The notes under the pieces were generated by a model. It did no database searches. It saw nothing but the letters and a program-made list of their open reading frames with translations, and was not told the DNA's origin. DNA of 64,000 bases, from the NCBI RefSeq assembly GCF_009910365.1, contig NZ_CP036423.1:2046001-2110000 (forward strand). The letters run 5' to 3'. Positions 45,962 through 52,787 of this stretch are shown here, piece by piece; the first letter of the stretch is position 1; the number at the start of each line of letters is the position of its first letter. The translations under genes and the position numbers were made by a program. The DNA is from Aequoribacter fuscus (GTDB lineage Bacteria > Pseudomonadota > Gammaproteobacteria > Pseudomonadales > Halieaceae).

Positions 45962-47077
45962 TTATACCCATACTTCCTCGTTCTCGACGAAGCGTATTCG
46001 TCGCGTCAGGCGCACTTCCACAATCGAACGCATGCCGCAATGCCCCAACATATCGAGCACCGCTTCATGTTCCTTACCCGATAAGGCATCGACCGCATCC
46101 TGCACCCTCTGCAGTAAGTAAAAACGATAAGGAGCAGAGACCCCCTCAATCGTTTGCCCACGCAACTCAAACCTCGCCGGAGCCATCATGCGTTCAGCCG
46201 GCGCTCCCGACTCTGGCACATTGCTCGCTAGCCAAGCGTTTATCACCTCGGCCTGCGCCAATGTCTCAGGTACGAAGTCTTCGGCAATGACCTTTAATAC
46301 ATTGAGGAGAGTGTCAGGCACGTCATCATCGTCAAGCCAGTCGTCGGTGGCGTAAAAGAATTCAGGCGCATCTTGATCGGGGCGATTCATTCGCTCGACC
46401 CAACGATAGACTTTTATCGCTCTGTCTTGCATCAACTTAAGCGGATAAGGGTCGCGACCGAGGTGGGCGAATAAGGGGGCTATCATGCCGTAGTCACCGA
46501 TGCATGGCTTACCTCCCAGTAGATAAGGTAGGGTCGAAAAGTGCGCCTGCAGCGCGTCCAGCACATCACAGTAGTGGGCTTCAACCACGGGCATCGTCGT
46601 TTCGTTAACGCCCCACAGCTGCGCTACGTGCCGCATTCTATCCATCATTCGCTCGCACTTTTCCTCTTTACCGGGTTTATCGCGCTGAACATGCATGAAA
46701 TGTTCGGTCAGAAAATCGAGATTCGTCTCTGGGAAGTTCCACCGGTAATGCATGGCGGCGCGCAACAAACCTTCGGCACCGATAGCGTCGAACAGCAAGC
46801 TCACGATATTTTGCTTGGGCGTCGAGGGGTGGCTCTGGTAGCCATTAACTCGCTCAAAATGCTCAATAATTTCTGCACCATCACGAACCACTGCGCCCTC
46901 TGGCGTGGCTAACGTAGGAATCGTTGGCTTTTTACCCAGAGGCAAAATCTCGTGTTTGAACGATTCGTGCCCTGAAGAAAGCTCTTTGAAAGGAATCCGT
47001 TGTTTAATTAAATACGAGCGAGCACGCCCAGCAAACAGCGAGTGACTGACCGCGTACAAGCGATAAATTTCTGACAC
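45962..47077 (-). CDS. Glutathione S-transferase-like protein
   Basis: About 371 residues. The N-terminal thioredoxin-like GST domain starts with SEIYRLYAVSHSLFAGRARSYLIKQRIPFKE and includes KKPTIPTLATPEGAVVRDGAEIIEHFE; the C-terminal all-helical domain follows, with PCIGDYGMIAPLFAHLGRDPYP. It is longer than a standard GST (about 210), with an extra C-terminal region of roughly 110 residues of no clear family. The GTG at 47077 gives the expected N terminus; an ATG 18 codons upstream is an alternative. Substrate unknown. Confidence 0.8.
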   Translation of the reverse strand: MSEIYRLYAVSHSLFAGRARSYLIKQRIPFKELSSGHESFKHEILPLGKKPTIPTLATPEGAVVRDGAEIIEHFERVNGYQSHPSTPKQNIVSLLFDAIGAEGLLRAAMHYRWNFPETNLDFLTEHFMHVQRDKPGKEEKCERMMDRMRHVAQLWGVNETTMPVVEAHYCDVLDALQAHFSTLPYLLGGKPCIGDYGMIAPLFAHLGRDPYPLKLMQDRAIKVYRWVERMNRPDQDAPEFFYATDDWLDDDDVPDTLLNVLKVIAEDFVPETLAQAEVINAWLASNVPESGAPAERMMAPARFELRGQTIEGVSAPYRFYLLQRVQDAVDALSGKEHEAVLDMLGHCGMRSIVEVRLTRRIRFVENEEVWV

Positions 47078-47283
47078 CTGAAGACCCCGATTATTGTTGT
47101 TTATTCTTAGGCACAATAACTGCCAAAACATCCAAATACAACGATCGACAGAGAGTCTTTTGTTTGTTTCGAAAACCGATTAAGTCAGCGCTGCCAACAA
47201 GTGACCCTATTGACCTCTGACACAACACGTCAGAAAAAACGAGGCGACCAGCACACCATTATAACCACCACGCTGTAACCATT

Positions 47284-47976
47284 CTAAGCCACGGCAACGC
47301 CAAACAAATACCCAACCAGCGAGGTAAAGCCCATTGCGGCAGCACCCCATAAAGTCACTCTGACCACGCCTAAACCGATATTTGCACCGCCCAAACGGGC
47401 GCCTGTCGCACCCAACAGCGCCAAGCCCAGCAGAGTGACTAAAGTGACTGCTATGGCCAAGTGCGCTGTTGGCAGGAAAAACACCGCCAAGAGCGGAATG
47501 ATAGCTCCCGCAGAAAATGTCACAGCAGAGGTAAAAGCCGCTTGCAGCGGCCGCGCGGCCGTTAAGTCCATGATTCCCAGCTCATCGCGTGCATGCGCTC
47601 CAAGGGCATCGTGCTCGGTCAGCTGGGTCGCCACCTCTATTGCTGTTTCTCGCTCGACACCTCGCGCTACGTAGATGTCCGCCAGTTCATTCAATTCAGC
47701 TTCTGGCTCGTATTTTAACGCATCTTTTTCCTTGGCAAGATCAGCCCGTTCGGTATCTGCCTGAGAGCTGACGGACACGTACTCACCCGCTGCCATCGAC
47801 ATTGCGCCAGCCACCAATCCCGCGATACCCGCAAGCAGTATCTCTGATTGACCAACACCCGATGCGGCAACACCCAAAATTAAGCTGGCAGTCGACACCA
47901 AGCCATCGTTCGCGCCTAATACCGCAGCGCGAAGCCAACCGACGCGGTGGATGTAATGGTGTTCTGTGTGGGACAT
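47284..47976 (-). CDS. VIT-family (Ccc1-like) membrane transporter
   Basis: A protein of about 230 residues of the VIT1/Ccc1 family, which move Fe2+ or Mn2+ out of the cytosol. The hallmark first helix reads RAAVLGANDGLVSTASLILGVAASG; SMAAGEYVSVSSQADTERAD is the second signature. Three further helices occupy the C-terminal third. The ATG at 47976 is preferred to one seven codons upstream. No metal regulator lies beside it. Confidence 0.9.
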   Translation of the reverse strand: MSHTEHHYIHRVGWLRAAVLGANDGLVSTASLILGVAASGVGQSEILLAGIAGLVAGAMSMAAGEYVSVSSQADTERADLAKEKDALKYEPEAELNELADIYVARGVERETAIEVATQLTEHDALGAHARDELGIMDLTAARPLQAAFTSAVTFSAGAIIPLLAVFFLPTAHLAIAVTLVTLLGLALLGATGARLGGANIGLGVVRVTLWGAAAMGFTSLVGYLFGVAVA

Positions 47977-48331
47977 AGCGACCCTCTTGCCTATCAAAAC
48001 GACATTATAAACAGTTTGCGTAACAGATGTGGACCTGAAAGATTGATTAAGTCAAGGATGCAAATAGCCGCTATGACTGTGTATAAGATGCATACTCTCC
48101 TATCTCAACCCGAAAGCCACGGCATGACGAAATAACGCACTACGCACTCTTTTCACCATTGCCGACAAAACGCCACACAAGGTGCACAGTCGTATTGGGC
48201 CAGACGTCAATCAGCCACCCGCTGTCGCGTTATCTACCCTGGTTAGCGCCCCACTGGAGCAACAGGCATATTCTGGAGTAAATCGGAGAGGTCACGTGAA
48301 ACCGATCTAAACAGCTAGAAATCTCGTAAAC
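47977..48331. other. Intergenic region, no recognised feature
   Basis: About 355 bp between the divergent VIT-family and degenerate GGDEF-EAL genes. It presumably holds both promoters, but I see no convincing boxes, RNA gene, repeat or extended coding frame. Confidence 0.5.
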
Positions 48332-49582
48332 ATGTCATGTAAACCATTAGGCCAACTCATGTTGCACGATCCACTGACATCCCTGCTTAACCGCCAAGGT
48401 TTTTATGAATTACTCCGTTCCAAAGAAGAAACGGCGGAGCCAATCCAATCGATTGTCACTTTAGAACTCACTAATTTTGGCAGTTTGAATGCCAGTCTGG
48501 GGTCAAGTACAGGCGACAAAGTTATAAAGACGAGTGCAAACCGCTTACGAAAGATCTTCCCGGAGTCATCGGGCTTAGCTCGCCTAAACGGAGACAGTTT
48601 CGGTATCTGCTTCGACGCCACAGCCAATGCAACCGAGATACAGGAAAAAGTTAACGATTTCTTGCAACGTCCTTTTTTTGCCAACGGAAAAATAGTCGTC
48701 CTCGGCGCACGACTTGGCGTAGCCCATCGCTGTGAAGAAGATGAGTTATTTGGCGAAGCTTTAGTGAACTGTGCAGAAGTGGCTCTGCATCACGCGAATA
48801 AATGCCAAGTCGACATAGTGCGCTACTCCGACGAGCTTCATCATACCGCGCAAACTCACTATGACTTGCAAAATCAACTGCGAGCCCAACTTCTCCTCTC
48901 GAGCACAGATCTGCATCGAGGCGATAGCGGTGAACACTTCAAAATCGATCACACCGTGATACAAAACCGGGAAGGTCAACTCACGGGGTATTTGGTTTCA
49001 CCCCAATGGCAACTCCCCGATAGCACACTAATGGATGCGGATGAATTCATCAGCGTAGCAGAATCGGTGCAAGCGACCGATGCCATATTAGCCTGGGCAA
49101 TCAAACATACTGTATCAATGTGTCAAGAGAACAATAGGCAAGGATCAGGCGAGCTATCGTATTGCATCAATCTAGGATCTGCCGTTAGGTTTGACACAAC
49201 AAAGCTAGTGGAGCTCTTGCGCGGTCACCTCCTAACACATGAGATTGGTGCGGGTCAGATAAAGCTCTGTATTAGCTGCCGTCACGAACCGAATGACAGC
49301 TTTCAAACGTTTTGTGATGCGTTGACTCAGTGCGGCGTGAGCCTGATCCTTAAAGACTTTGGCGGCAATCAGAACCCGTTTAAAGTGCTGACCAAACTTA
49401 AGCCGGAAGGTGTCTTCATCAGCGAACAATTCGACCCGGAGCGACGTTCCATGAACGGCACACCGGACTTACTGCAGGGCATCCTCGAGATGCTGGCTTG
49501 CTGCGACATAGATTCTTATTCTACCTTCGCAACTCCCTCTGTGCGACACGCAGAACGCTCAACGCACTATCGAATAGGCTAG
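48332..49582 (+). CDS. Degenerate GGDEF-EAL protein
   Basis: A 416-residue soluble paralogue of the 50071 protein. The GGDEF fold is recognisable (HDPLTSLLNRQGFYELL; RLRKIFPESSGLARL) but the active site reads LNGDSFGI. The EAL-like half has lost its catalytic residues: YLVSPQW replaces EALIRW, LCISCR replaces LEITES, and LKDFGGNQNPF replaces LDDFGTGYSSL. The C terminus is truncated relative to a full EAL domain. It probably neither makes nor cleaves c-di-GMP and could act as a ligand sensor or protein-interaction partner. It converges on the BLUF gene. Confidence 0.82.
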   Translation: MSCKPLGQLMLHDPLTSLLNRQGFYELLRSKEETAEPIQSIVTLELTNFGSLNASLGSSTGDKVIKTSANRLRKIFPESSGLARLNGDSFGICFDATANATEIQEKVNDFLQRPFFANGKIVVLGARLGVAHRCEEDELFGEALVNCAEVALHHANKCQVDIVRYSDELHHTAQTHYDLQNQLRAQLLLSSTDLHRGDSGEHFKIDHTVIQNREGQLTGYLVSPQWQLPDSTLMDADEFISVAESVQATDAILAWAIKHTVSMCQENNRQGSGELSYCINLGSAVRFDTTKLVELLRGHLLTHEIGAGQIKLCISCRHEPNDSFQTFCDALTQCGVSLILKDFGGNQNPFKVLTKLKPEGVFISEQFDPERRSMNGTPDLLQGILEMLACCDIDSYSTFATPSVRHAERSTHYRIG

Positions 49583-49620
49583 GGCATTGAGCGTGCCCCA
49601 GCATCTCTTTATAGTTCGTT

Positions 49621-50058
49621 TTACAGAATCGATTGGTGTTGCTTGACCATAGTGTCCAACGTGTTAACCAAGTGCTTCCCAGTCTCCGCCATCAGCAGGT
49701 CATCTTTTGATGCTTTCACACCCTCGATGTCAAAGCGCATGGCATTTTCAATACCAGCCAGAGCCATTGCCCACTCACCAAAGCTTCGGTGCTCTATCGG
49801 TTCAAAATGTAAAACCGTTACTTCACCATGGCGGTCGTCCATTTGAATCGTCTCAAACAACTCTTCTAGCACTTCCTCTTCGCCCTCTATCACCTGACAA
49901 AAATACCCGCCAGAGTAAAGCAAAGCGCCGGTCACATTTTTAGCCGGATTGTTTTTATGAGCCGCAGCCAGAATGCTCTCTATTTGGGTCTTCACCTCGT
50001 CTTCGGATCCTTTAATAGTATTCTTGCTGATATAGGCCAAATTGTATAAGTCAGACAT
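49621..50058 (-). CDS. BLUF-domain blue-light photoreceptor
   Basis: A 145-residue single-domain BLUF protein. The FAD-contact residues known from AppA are all present: Tyr9 in LAYIS, Asn37 in KNNPAKNVTG, Gln55 in YFCQVIEG, and Trp96/Met98 in SFGEWAMAL. A C-terminal tail of about 45 residues is probably the output helix. Its start lies 12 bases downstream of the EAL phosphodiesterase stop, behind an AGGAG site, so the two are cotranscribed. In BlrP1 and YcgF/BluF the BLUF and EAL domains are fused; here they are separate, suggesting light control of the phosphodiesterase in trans. Confidence 0.95.
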   Translation of the reverse strand: MSDLYNLAYISKNTIKGSEDEVKTQIESILAAAHKNNPAKNVTGALLYSGGYFCQVIEGEEEVLEELFETIQMDDRHGEVTVLHFEPIEHRSFGEWAMALAGIENAMRFDIEGVKASKDDLLMAETGKHLVNTLDTMVKQHQSIL

Positions 50059-50070
50059 ATCGTCTCCTCA

Positions 50071-51408
50071 TTACTTCCATTGGTTTAAAAATGTCAAAAT
50101 GTCGGGCATTTTGAGGGGTTTTGAAAAATAATATCCCTGCACCAAGTCTGCCCCCATGTCCGTCACACAAGTCAGTTGATGTTTCGTCTCAACGCCCTCA
50201 ACAATCGCTATTTGATCAAATGACGCGCACAACGCAAGAACGGCCTTAGATAAACGTGTACCGTGCTGATCAACGGCCACGTCATCGCTGCCAATCTGCC
50301 TGATAAAGGACTGATCAAGCTTAACGTAATCCAGAGGCAGATCATTTAGCTGCGTGAGTGAGGAATACCCTGTCCCGAAGTCGTCGAGTGCGATGGTACA
50401 ACCCAGGGCCTTTAGCTCTTCAAGCACTGAGACCATGGTTGTTGCGAACGCGGTCGATTCAGTAATTTCAAGTTTAAGCCGCGAAGGAGAAATTCCCGAT
50501 TCTTCGATAGCTTGCTTGACGCTCGCAACCAGGAGCCTAGATTCAACAAACTGGGTTGGACTCACGTTGACGCTTACCCCAACCTCCGACCCATCCTCGT
50601 TCGCAGGCCACGCCATCGCATCAGCGCAAGCCTTTCTCAATATCCAGCTTCCCAGCACATCCATTATCTGGATTTGTTCGGCCATGGGTATAAACTCTGC
50701 GGGCGAGACAAACCCTCTATCGGGGTGCGTCCAGCGAATCAGTGCTTCGCAAGCGTGAATCGTACCGTTACGAACATTGACGATGGGCTGATAAACCAGC
50801 GCAAACTCGTCATTACTTATCGCTTTATGCAACTCCACGTGCCTGGTCGCTAAGGAAACTCGCAAATCATTTTCGAGCTTATGCCGTTCTTTGGCTTGCT
50901 CCTTCATATCTTGATCGAAAAAGCATACTTTGAGCCCTTCTCTCTTTGCTCGATGCAGGGCGATCTCAGCAGAGTGCAATAAGTCTTGGGTTTCTTCTGC
51001 GACGGGATCCCATAGTGCGACACCGACCCTGACACTCAGAACAATGACTTGCCCCCGCACGGCAAAAGGACGTTGCGTGAAATCCTGTAACAGAGCGAGT
51101 TGCTCTTCAAGATCTTGCTGATTTTTGAATACCAGACAGAAGTGATCACCGTGAGTCCGGCCAATAAACACGGCAGTCGGGAACATTTTGGTTAACCGCT
51201 TCGCTGTCATGGCAATGATTTTATTGCCGAGCTCCGCACCCATGCTATCGCTCACGTTTCCGAATCGAGAAATTTCGACCGAGACAACAGACAGCGCCTT
51301 AGCCTCCGACAAATCGAGCTCCTTCAGACTACTTTCTAGCCCTACCCGATTGATAAGACCTGTTAGGTTATCTGTCGAGCCGGTTTTCTCTGGATTCGAT
51401 TCCGCCAT
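50071..51408 (-). CDS. GGDEF-EAL protein, probable c-di-GMP phosphodiesterase
   Basis: A 445-residue soluble protein. The N-terminal GGDEF domain is catalytically dead, with RTHGDHF at about residue 84 in place of GGDEF. The EAL domain (about 195-445) appears intact: CEALIRWTHPDRGFVSPAEFIP, SVNVSPTQF, LKLEITES, ALDDFGTGYSSL, LPLDYVKLDQSFI, IVEGVETKHQ and LVQGYYFSKPL. It should hydrolyse c-di-GMP to pGpG. It heads an operon with the BLUF gene. The dead GGDEF domain may bind GTP as an allosteric part. Confidence 0.93.
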   Translation of the reverse strand: MAESNPEKTGSTDNLTGLINRVGLESSLKELDLSEAKALSVVSVEISRFGNVSDSMGAELGNKIIAMTAKRLTKMFPTAVFIGRTHGDHFCLVFKNQQDLEEQLALLQDFTQRPFAVRGQVIVLSVRVGVALWDPVAEETQDLLHSAEIALHRAKREGLKVCFFDQDMKEQAKERHKLENDLRVSLATRHVELHKAISNDEFALVYQPIVNVRNGTIHACEALIRWTHPDRGFVSPAEFIPMAEQIQIMDVLGSWILRKACADAMAWPANEDGSEVGVSVNVSPTQFVESRLLVASVKQAIEESGISPSRLKLEITESTAFATTMVSVLEELKALGCTIALDDFGTGYSSLTQLNDLPLDYVKLDQSFIRQIGSDDVAVDQHGTRLSKAVLALCASFDQIAIVEGVETKHQLTCVTDMGADLVQGYYFSKPLKMPDILTFLNQWK

Positions 51409-51512
51409 GTTTTCCTTGGGAAAAAATTTTCTTTACAGAAAAACGAACATAGCATAAATCGCAGATAAGTCTATTTAAATGCTATTAAATGTTGGCTAAC
51501 CGCAATAAAAAA

Positions 51513-51530
51513 GGCACCTAATGGTGCCTT
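51513..51530 (-). terminator. Second (distal) tRNA-Ser terminator
   Basis: GGCACC-TAAT-GGTGCC (51513-51528) with A-tract before and T-tract after; on the minus strand it is a second terminator beyond the one directly after tRNA-Ser. It could also end the opposite strand. Confidence 0.7.
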
Positions 51531-51639
51531 TTAAAGATGGCGGTGGAGGGTGAGCCAGGATTTCGAGCCGCATCGCGGCGAGCTGGCGAACGCCCGAAAG
51601 CTGTGCTTGAGGGCCGGACGCTCGCGACGAGACCGCAAT

Positions 51640-51667
51640 AAAAAAGGCACCCAATGGGTGCCTTTTA
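51640..51667 (-). terminator. Rho-independent terminator of tRNA-Ser
   Basis: The hairpin GGCACCCAATGGGTGCC (51646-51662) is flanked by an A-tract and T-tract and lies about five bases beyond the encoded CCA of the minus-strand tRNA-Ser. Confidence 0.88.
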
Positions 51668-51671
51668 AAGA

Positions 51672-51761
51672 TGGCGGTGGAGGAGGGATTCGAACCCTCG
51701 ATACCGGTTAAGGTATGCACCCTTAGCAGGGGTGTGGTTTCAGCCACTCACCCACTCCACC
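51672..51761 (-). tRNA. tRNA-Ser (anticodon GCT)
   Basis: A complete 90-nt class II tRNA on the minus strand. The acceptor GGTGGAG pairs with CTCCACC, then discriminator G and an encoded CCA (complement of 51672-51674). The anticodon arm CACCC/GGGTG encloses CTGCTAA, giving anticodon GCT. A long variable arm (CATACCTTAACCGGTATCG region) and T-arm GAGGG-TTCGAAT-CCCTC follow. It is the only intact copy in the array. Confidence 0.97.
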
Positions 51762-51825
51762 GAACTGTGTTGGTCAACTTGCGTTAACCGAATCTCGTTT
51801 GTCTCATCCCTCTCGTCGGGATGGA

Positions 51826-51913
51826 TTCGAACAGCATTGCCTCTGCTGTTCTCACCCCTTCGGGGCGCCGTCGCGGTGCTCCTGCGTCCAAAACGCTACG
51901 CGTTTTGTCGAAC
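51826..51913. repeat. Four-hairpin element, copy 1 of 3 at tRNA-Ser
   Basis: An 88-bp block between TTCGAAC and GTCGAAC. Hairpins: GAACAGCA/TGCTGTTC (51829-51851), CCCC-TTC-GGGG (51855-51865), GTCGC/GCGTC with one mismatch (51870-51888), CAAAACGC-TAC-GCGTTTTG (51889-51907). The minus-strand loop of the third hairpin is AGGAGCACC. Confidence 0.85.
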
Positions 51914-52043
51914 CCTCGATACCGGTTAAGGTATGCACCCTTAGCAGGGGTGTGGTTTCAGCCACTCACCCACTCCACCGAACTGTGTTGGTCAACTTGC
52001 GTTAACCGAATCTCGTTTGTCTCATCCCTCTCGTCGGGATGGA

Positions 52044-52131
52044 TTCGAACAGCATTGCCTCTGCTGTTCTCACCCCTTCGGGGCGCCGTCGCGGTGCTCC
52101 TGCGTCCAAAACGCTACGCGTTTTGTCGAAC
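52044..52131. repeat. Four-hairpin element, copy 2 of 3 at tRNA-Ser
   Basis: Identical by eye to the copy at 51826-51913, offset by 218 bp, and again between a TTCGAAC and a tRNA-Ser head. Confidence 0.85.
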
Positions 52132-52261
52132 CCTCGATACCGGTTAAGGTATGCACCCTTAGCAGGGGTGTGGTTTCAGCCACTCACCCACTCCACCGAA
52201 CTGTGTTGGTCAACTTGCGTTAACCGAATCTCGTTTGTCTCATCCCTCTCGTCGGGATGGA

Positions 52262-52349
52262 TTCGAACAGCATTGCCTCTGCTGTTCTCACCCCTTCGGG
52301 GCGCCGTCGCGGTGCTCCTGCGTCCAAAACGCTGCGCGTTTTGTCGAAC
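52262..52349. repeat. Four-hairpin element, copy 3 of 3 at tRNA-Ser
   Basis: Same as the other two copies except in the loop of the last hairpin (TGC for TAC). It joins the diverged fourth tRNA head at 52344-52415. Confidence 0.85.
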
Positions 52350-52526
52350 CCTCGATACCGGTTAAGGTATGCACCCTTGAGCGGCGGTGTTGTTAAGCCA
52401 CTCACCCACTCCACCGAACTGTGTTGGTCAACTTGCGTTAACCGAATCTCGCTTGTCTCATCCCTCTCGTCGGGATGTATTTGCTTAACGCTGAATAAAC
52501 CGTGTTGCACCAAATTTAAGGCGGCG

Positions 52527-52554
52527 ATGATACCATATTGATCAATAATTCAAA
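52527..52554 (-). promoter_or_regulatory. Probable tRNA-Ser array promoter
   Basis: On the minus strand: -35 TTTGAA (complement of 52549-52554), 16-base spacer, extended -10 TGGTATCAT (-10 at complement of 52527-52532), then the GC-rich discriminator CGCCGCC typical of stringently controlled stable-RNA promoters. It lies between csrA and the array, so all tRNA heads would be in one precursor ending at the tRNA-Ser terminator. Confidence 0.65.
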
Positions 52555-52573
52555 GGGTAAATCGCGGCTAGTT

Positions 52574-52762
52574 CTAATTTTCCTTGGCTTTCTGCTCGTT
52601 GTCGTTAGTTTGGCTTTCAGACAGCTCGCTGCGCGTAATCGACACACTCTTCGGCGCATCAATCCCAATCCTAACTTGGCCACCTTTAGAGGCTACAACC
52701 GTAATGGTGACATCATCACCGATGGTTATGCTCTCGCCGACTTTCCTGGTCAGTATTAACAT
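52574..52762 (-). CDS. csrA: CsrA/RsmA global RNA-binding regulator
   Basis: A 62-residue CsrA. The dimer binds GGA motifs in RNA hairpins, mostly in 5' leaders, and controls translation. The N terminus [23 protein letters not shown] and [20 protein letters not shown] match the family, with the key RNA-contact Arg of the C-terminal strand kept in ITRSEL. The tail differs from Pseudomonas and E. coli proteins and is rich in Ser, Asn, Lys and Glu. AGGAG lies six bases before the ATG. It follows lysC, as in pseudomonads, and the tRNA-Ser array comes next. Confidence 0.95.
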   Translation of the reverse strand: MLILTRKVGESITIGDDVTITVVASKGGQVRIGIDAPKSVSITRSELSESQTNDNEQKAKEN

Positions 52763-52787
52763 CCTGTTCTCCTGAGACCGAAGCGGC

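Larger units (their letters stand above)
51499..51683. repeat. Duplicated tRNA-Ser tail and terminator
   Basis: Bases 51499-51549 and 51632-51683 are near-identical, starting ACCGCAATAAAAAAGGCACC and ending in the tRNA-Ser acceptor end TGGCGGTGGAGG. Each includes a terminator hairpin. The 82-bp spacer between them (51550-51631) contains GCCGC/GCGGC and GGCG/CGCC-type hairpins after a TTTCGA-like junction. It resembles the other T-loop-bounded insertions here without sharing their core. No gene is seen. Confidence 0.75.
51690..52480 (-). repeat. 218-bp tandem array of tRNA-Ser heads joined to a four-hairpin element
   Basis: Units begin at 51690 (the intact tRNA), 51908, 52126 and 52344 (partial, diverged). 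On the transcribed minus strand each unit has the 5' part of tRNA-Ser up to GAGGGTTCGA in the T-loop. Heads lie at 51908-51979, 52126-52197 and 52344-52415. In the array copies the T-loop continues into the four-hairpin element instead of the acceptor. The unit then has CATCCC/GGGATG and about 60 bp of spacer. The first three units look almost identical; the fourth head has a broken anticodon stem. Confidence 0.9.

Noticed and set aside
51690-52480. CRISPR array
   Set aside because: Whole units are repeated with no short repeat alternating with unique spacers, and no cas genes are near.
51799-52541. Repeated open frames of 65-108 residues in the tRNA-Ser array
   Set aside because: They recur with the 218-bp repeat, which is not a multiple of three, so each runs through tRNA heads in changing frames. 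They have no ribosome sites and oppose the direction of tRNA transcription.
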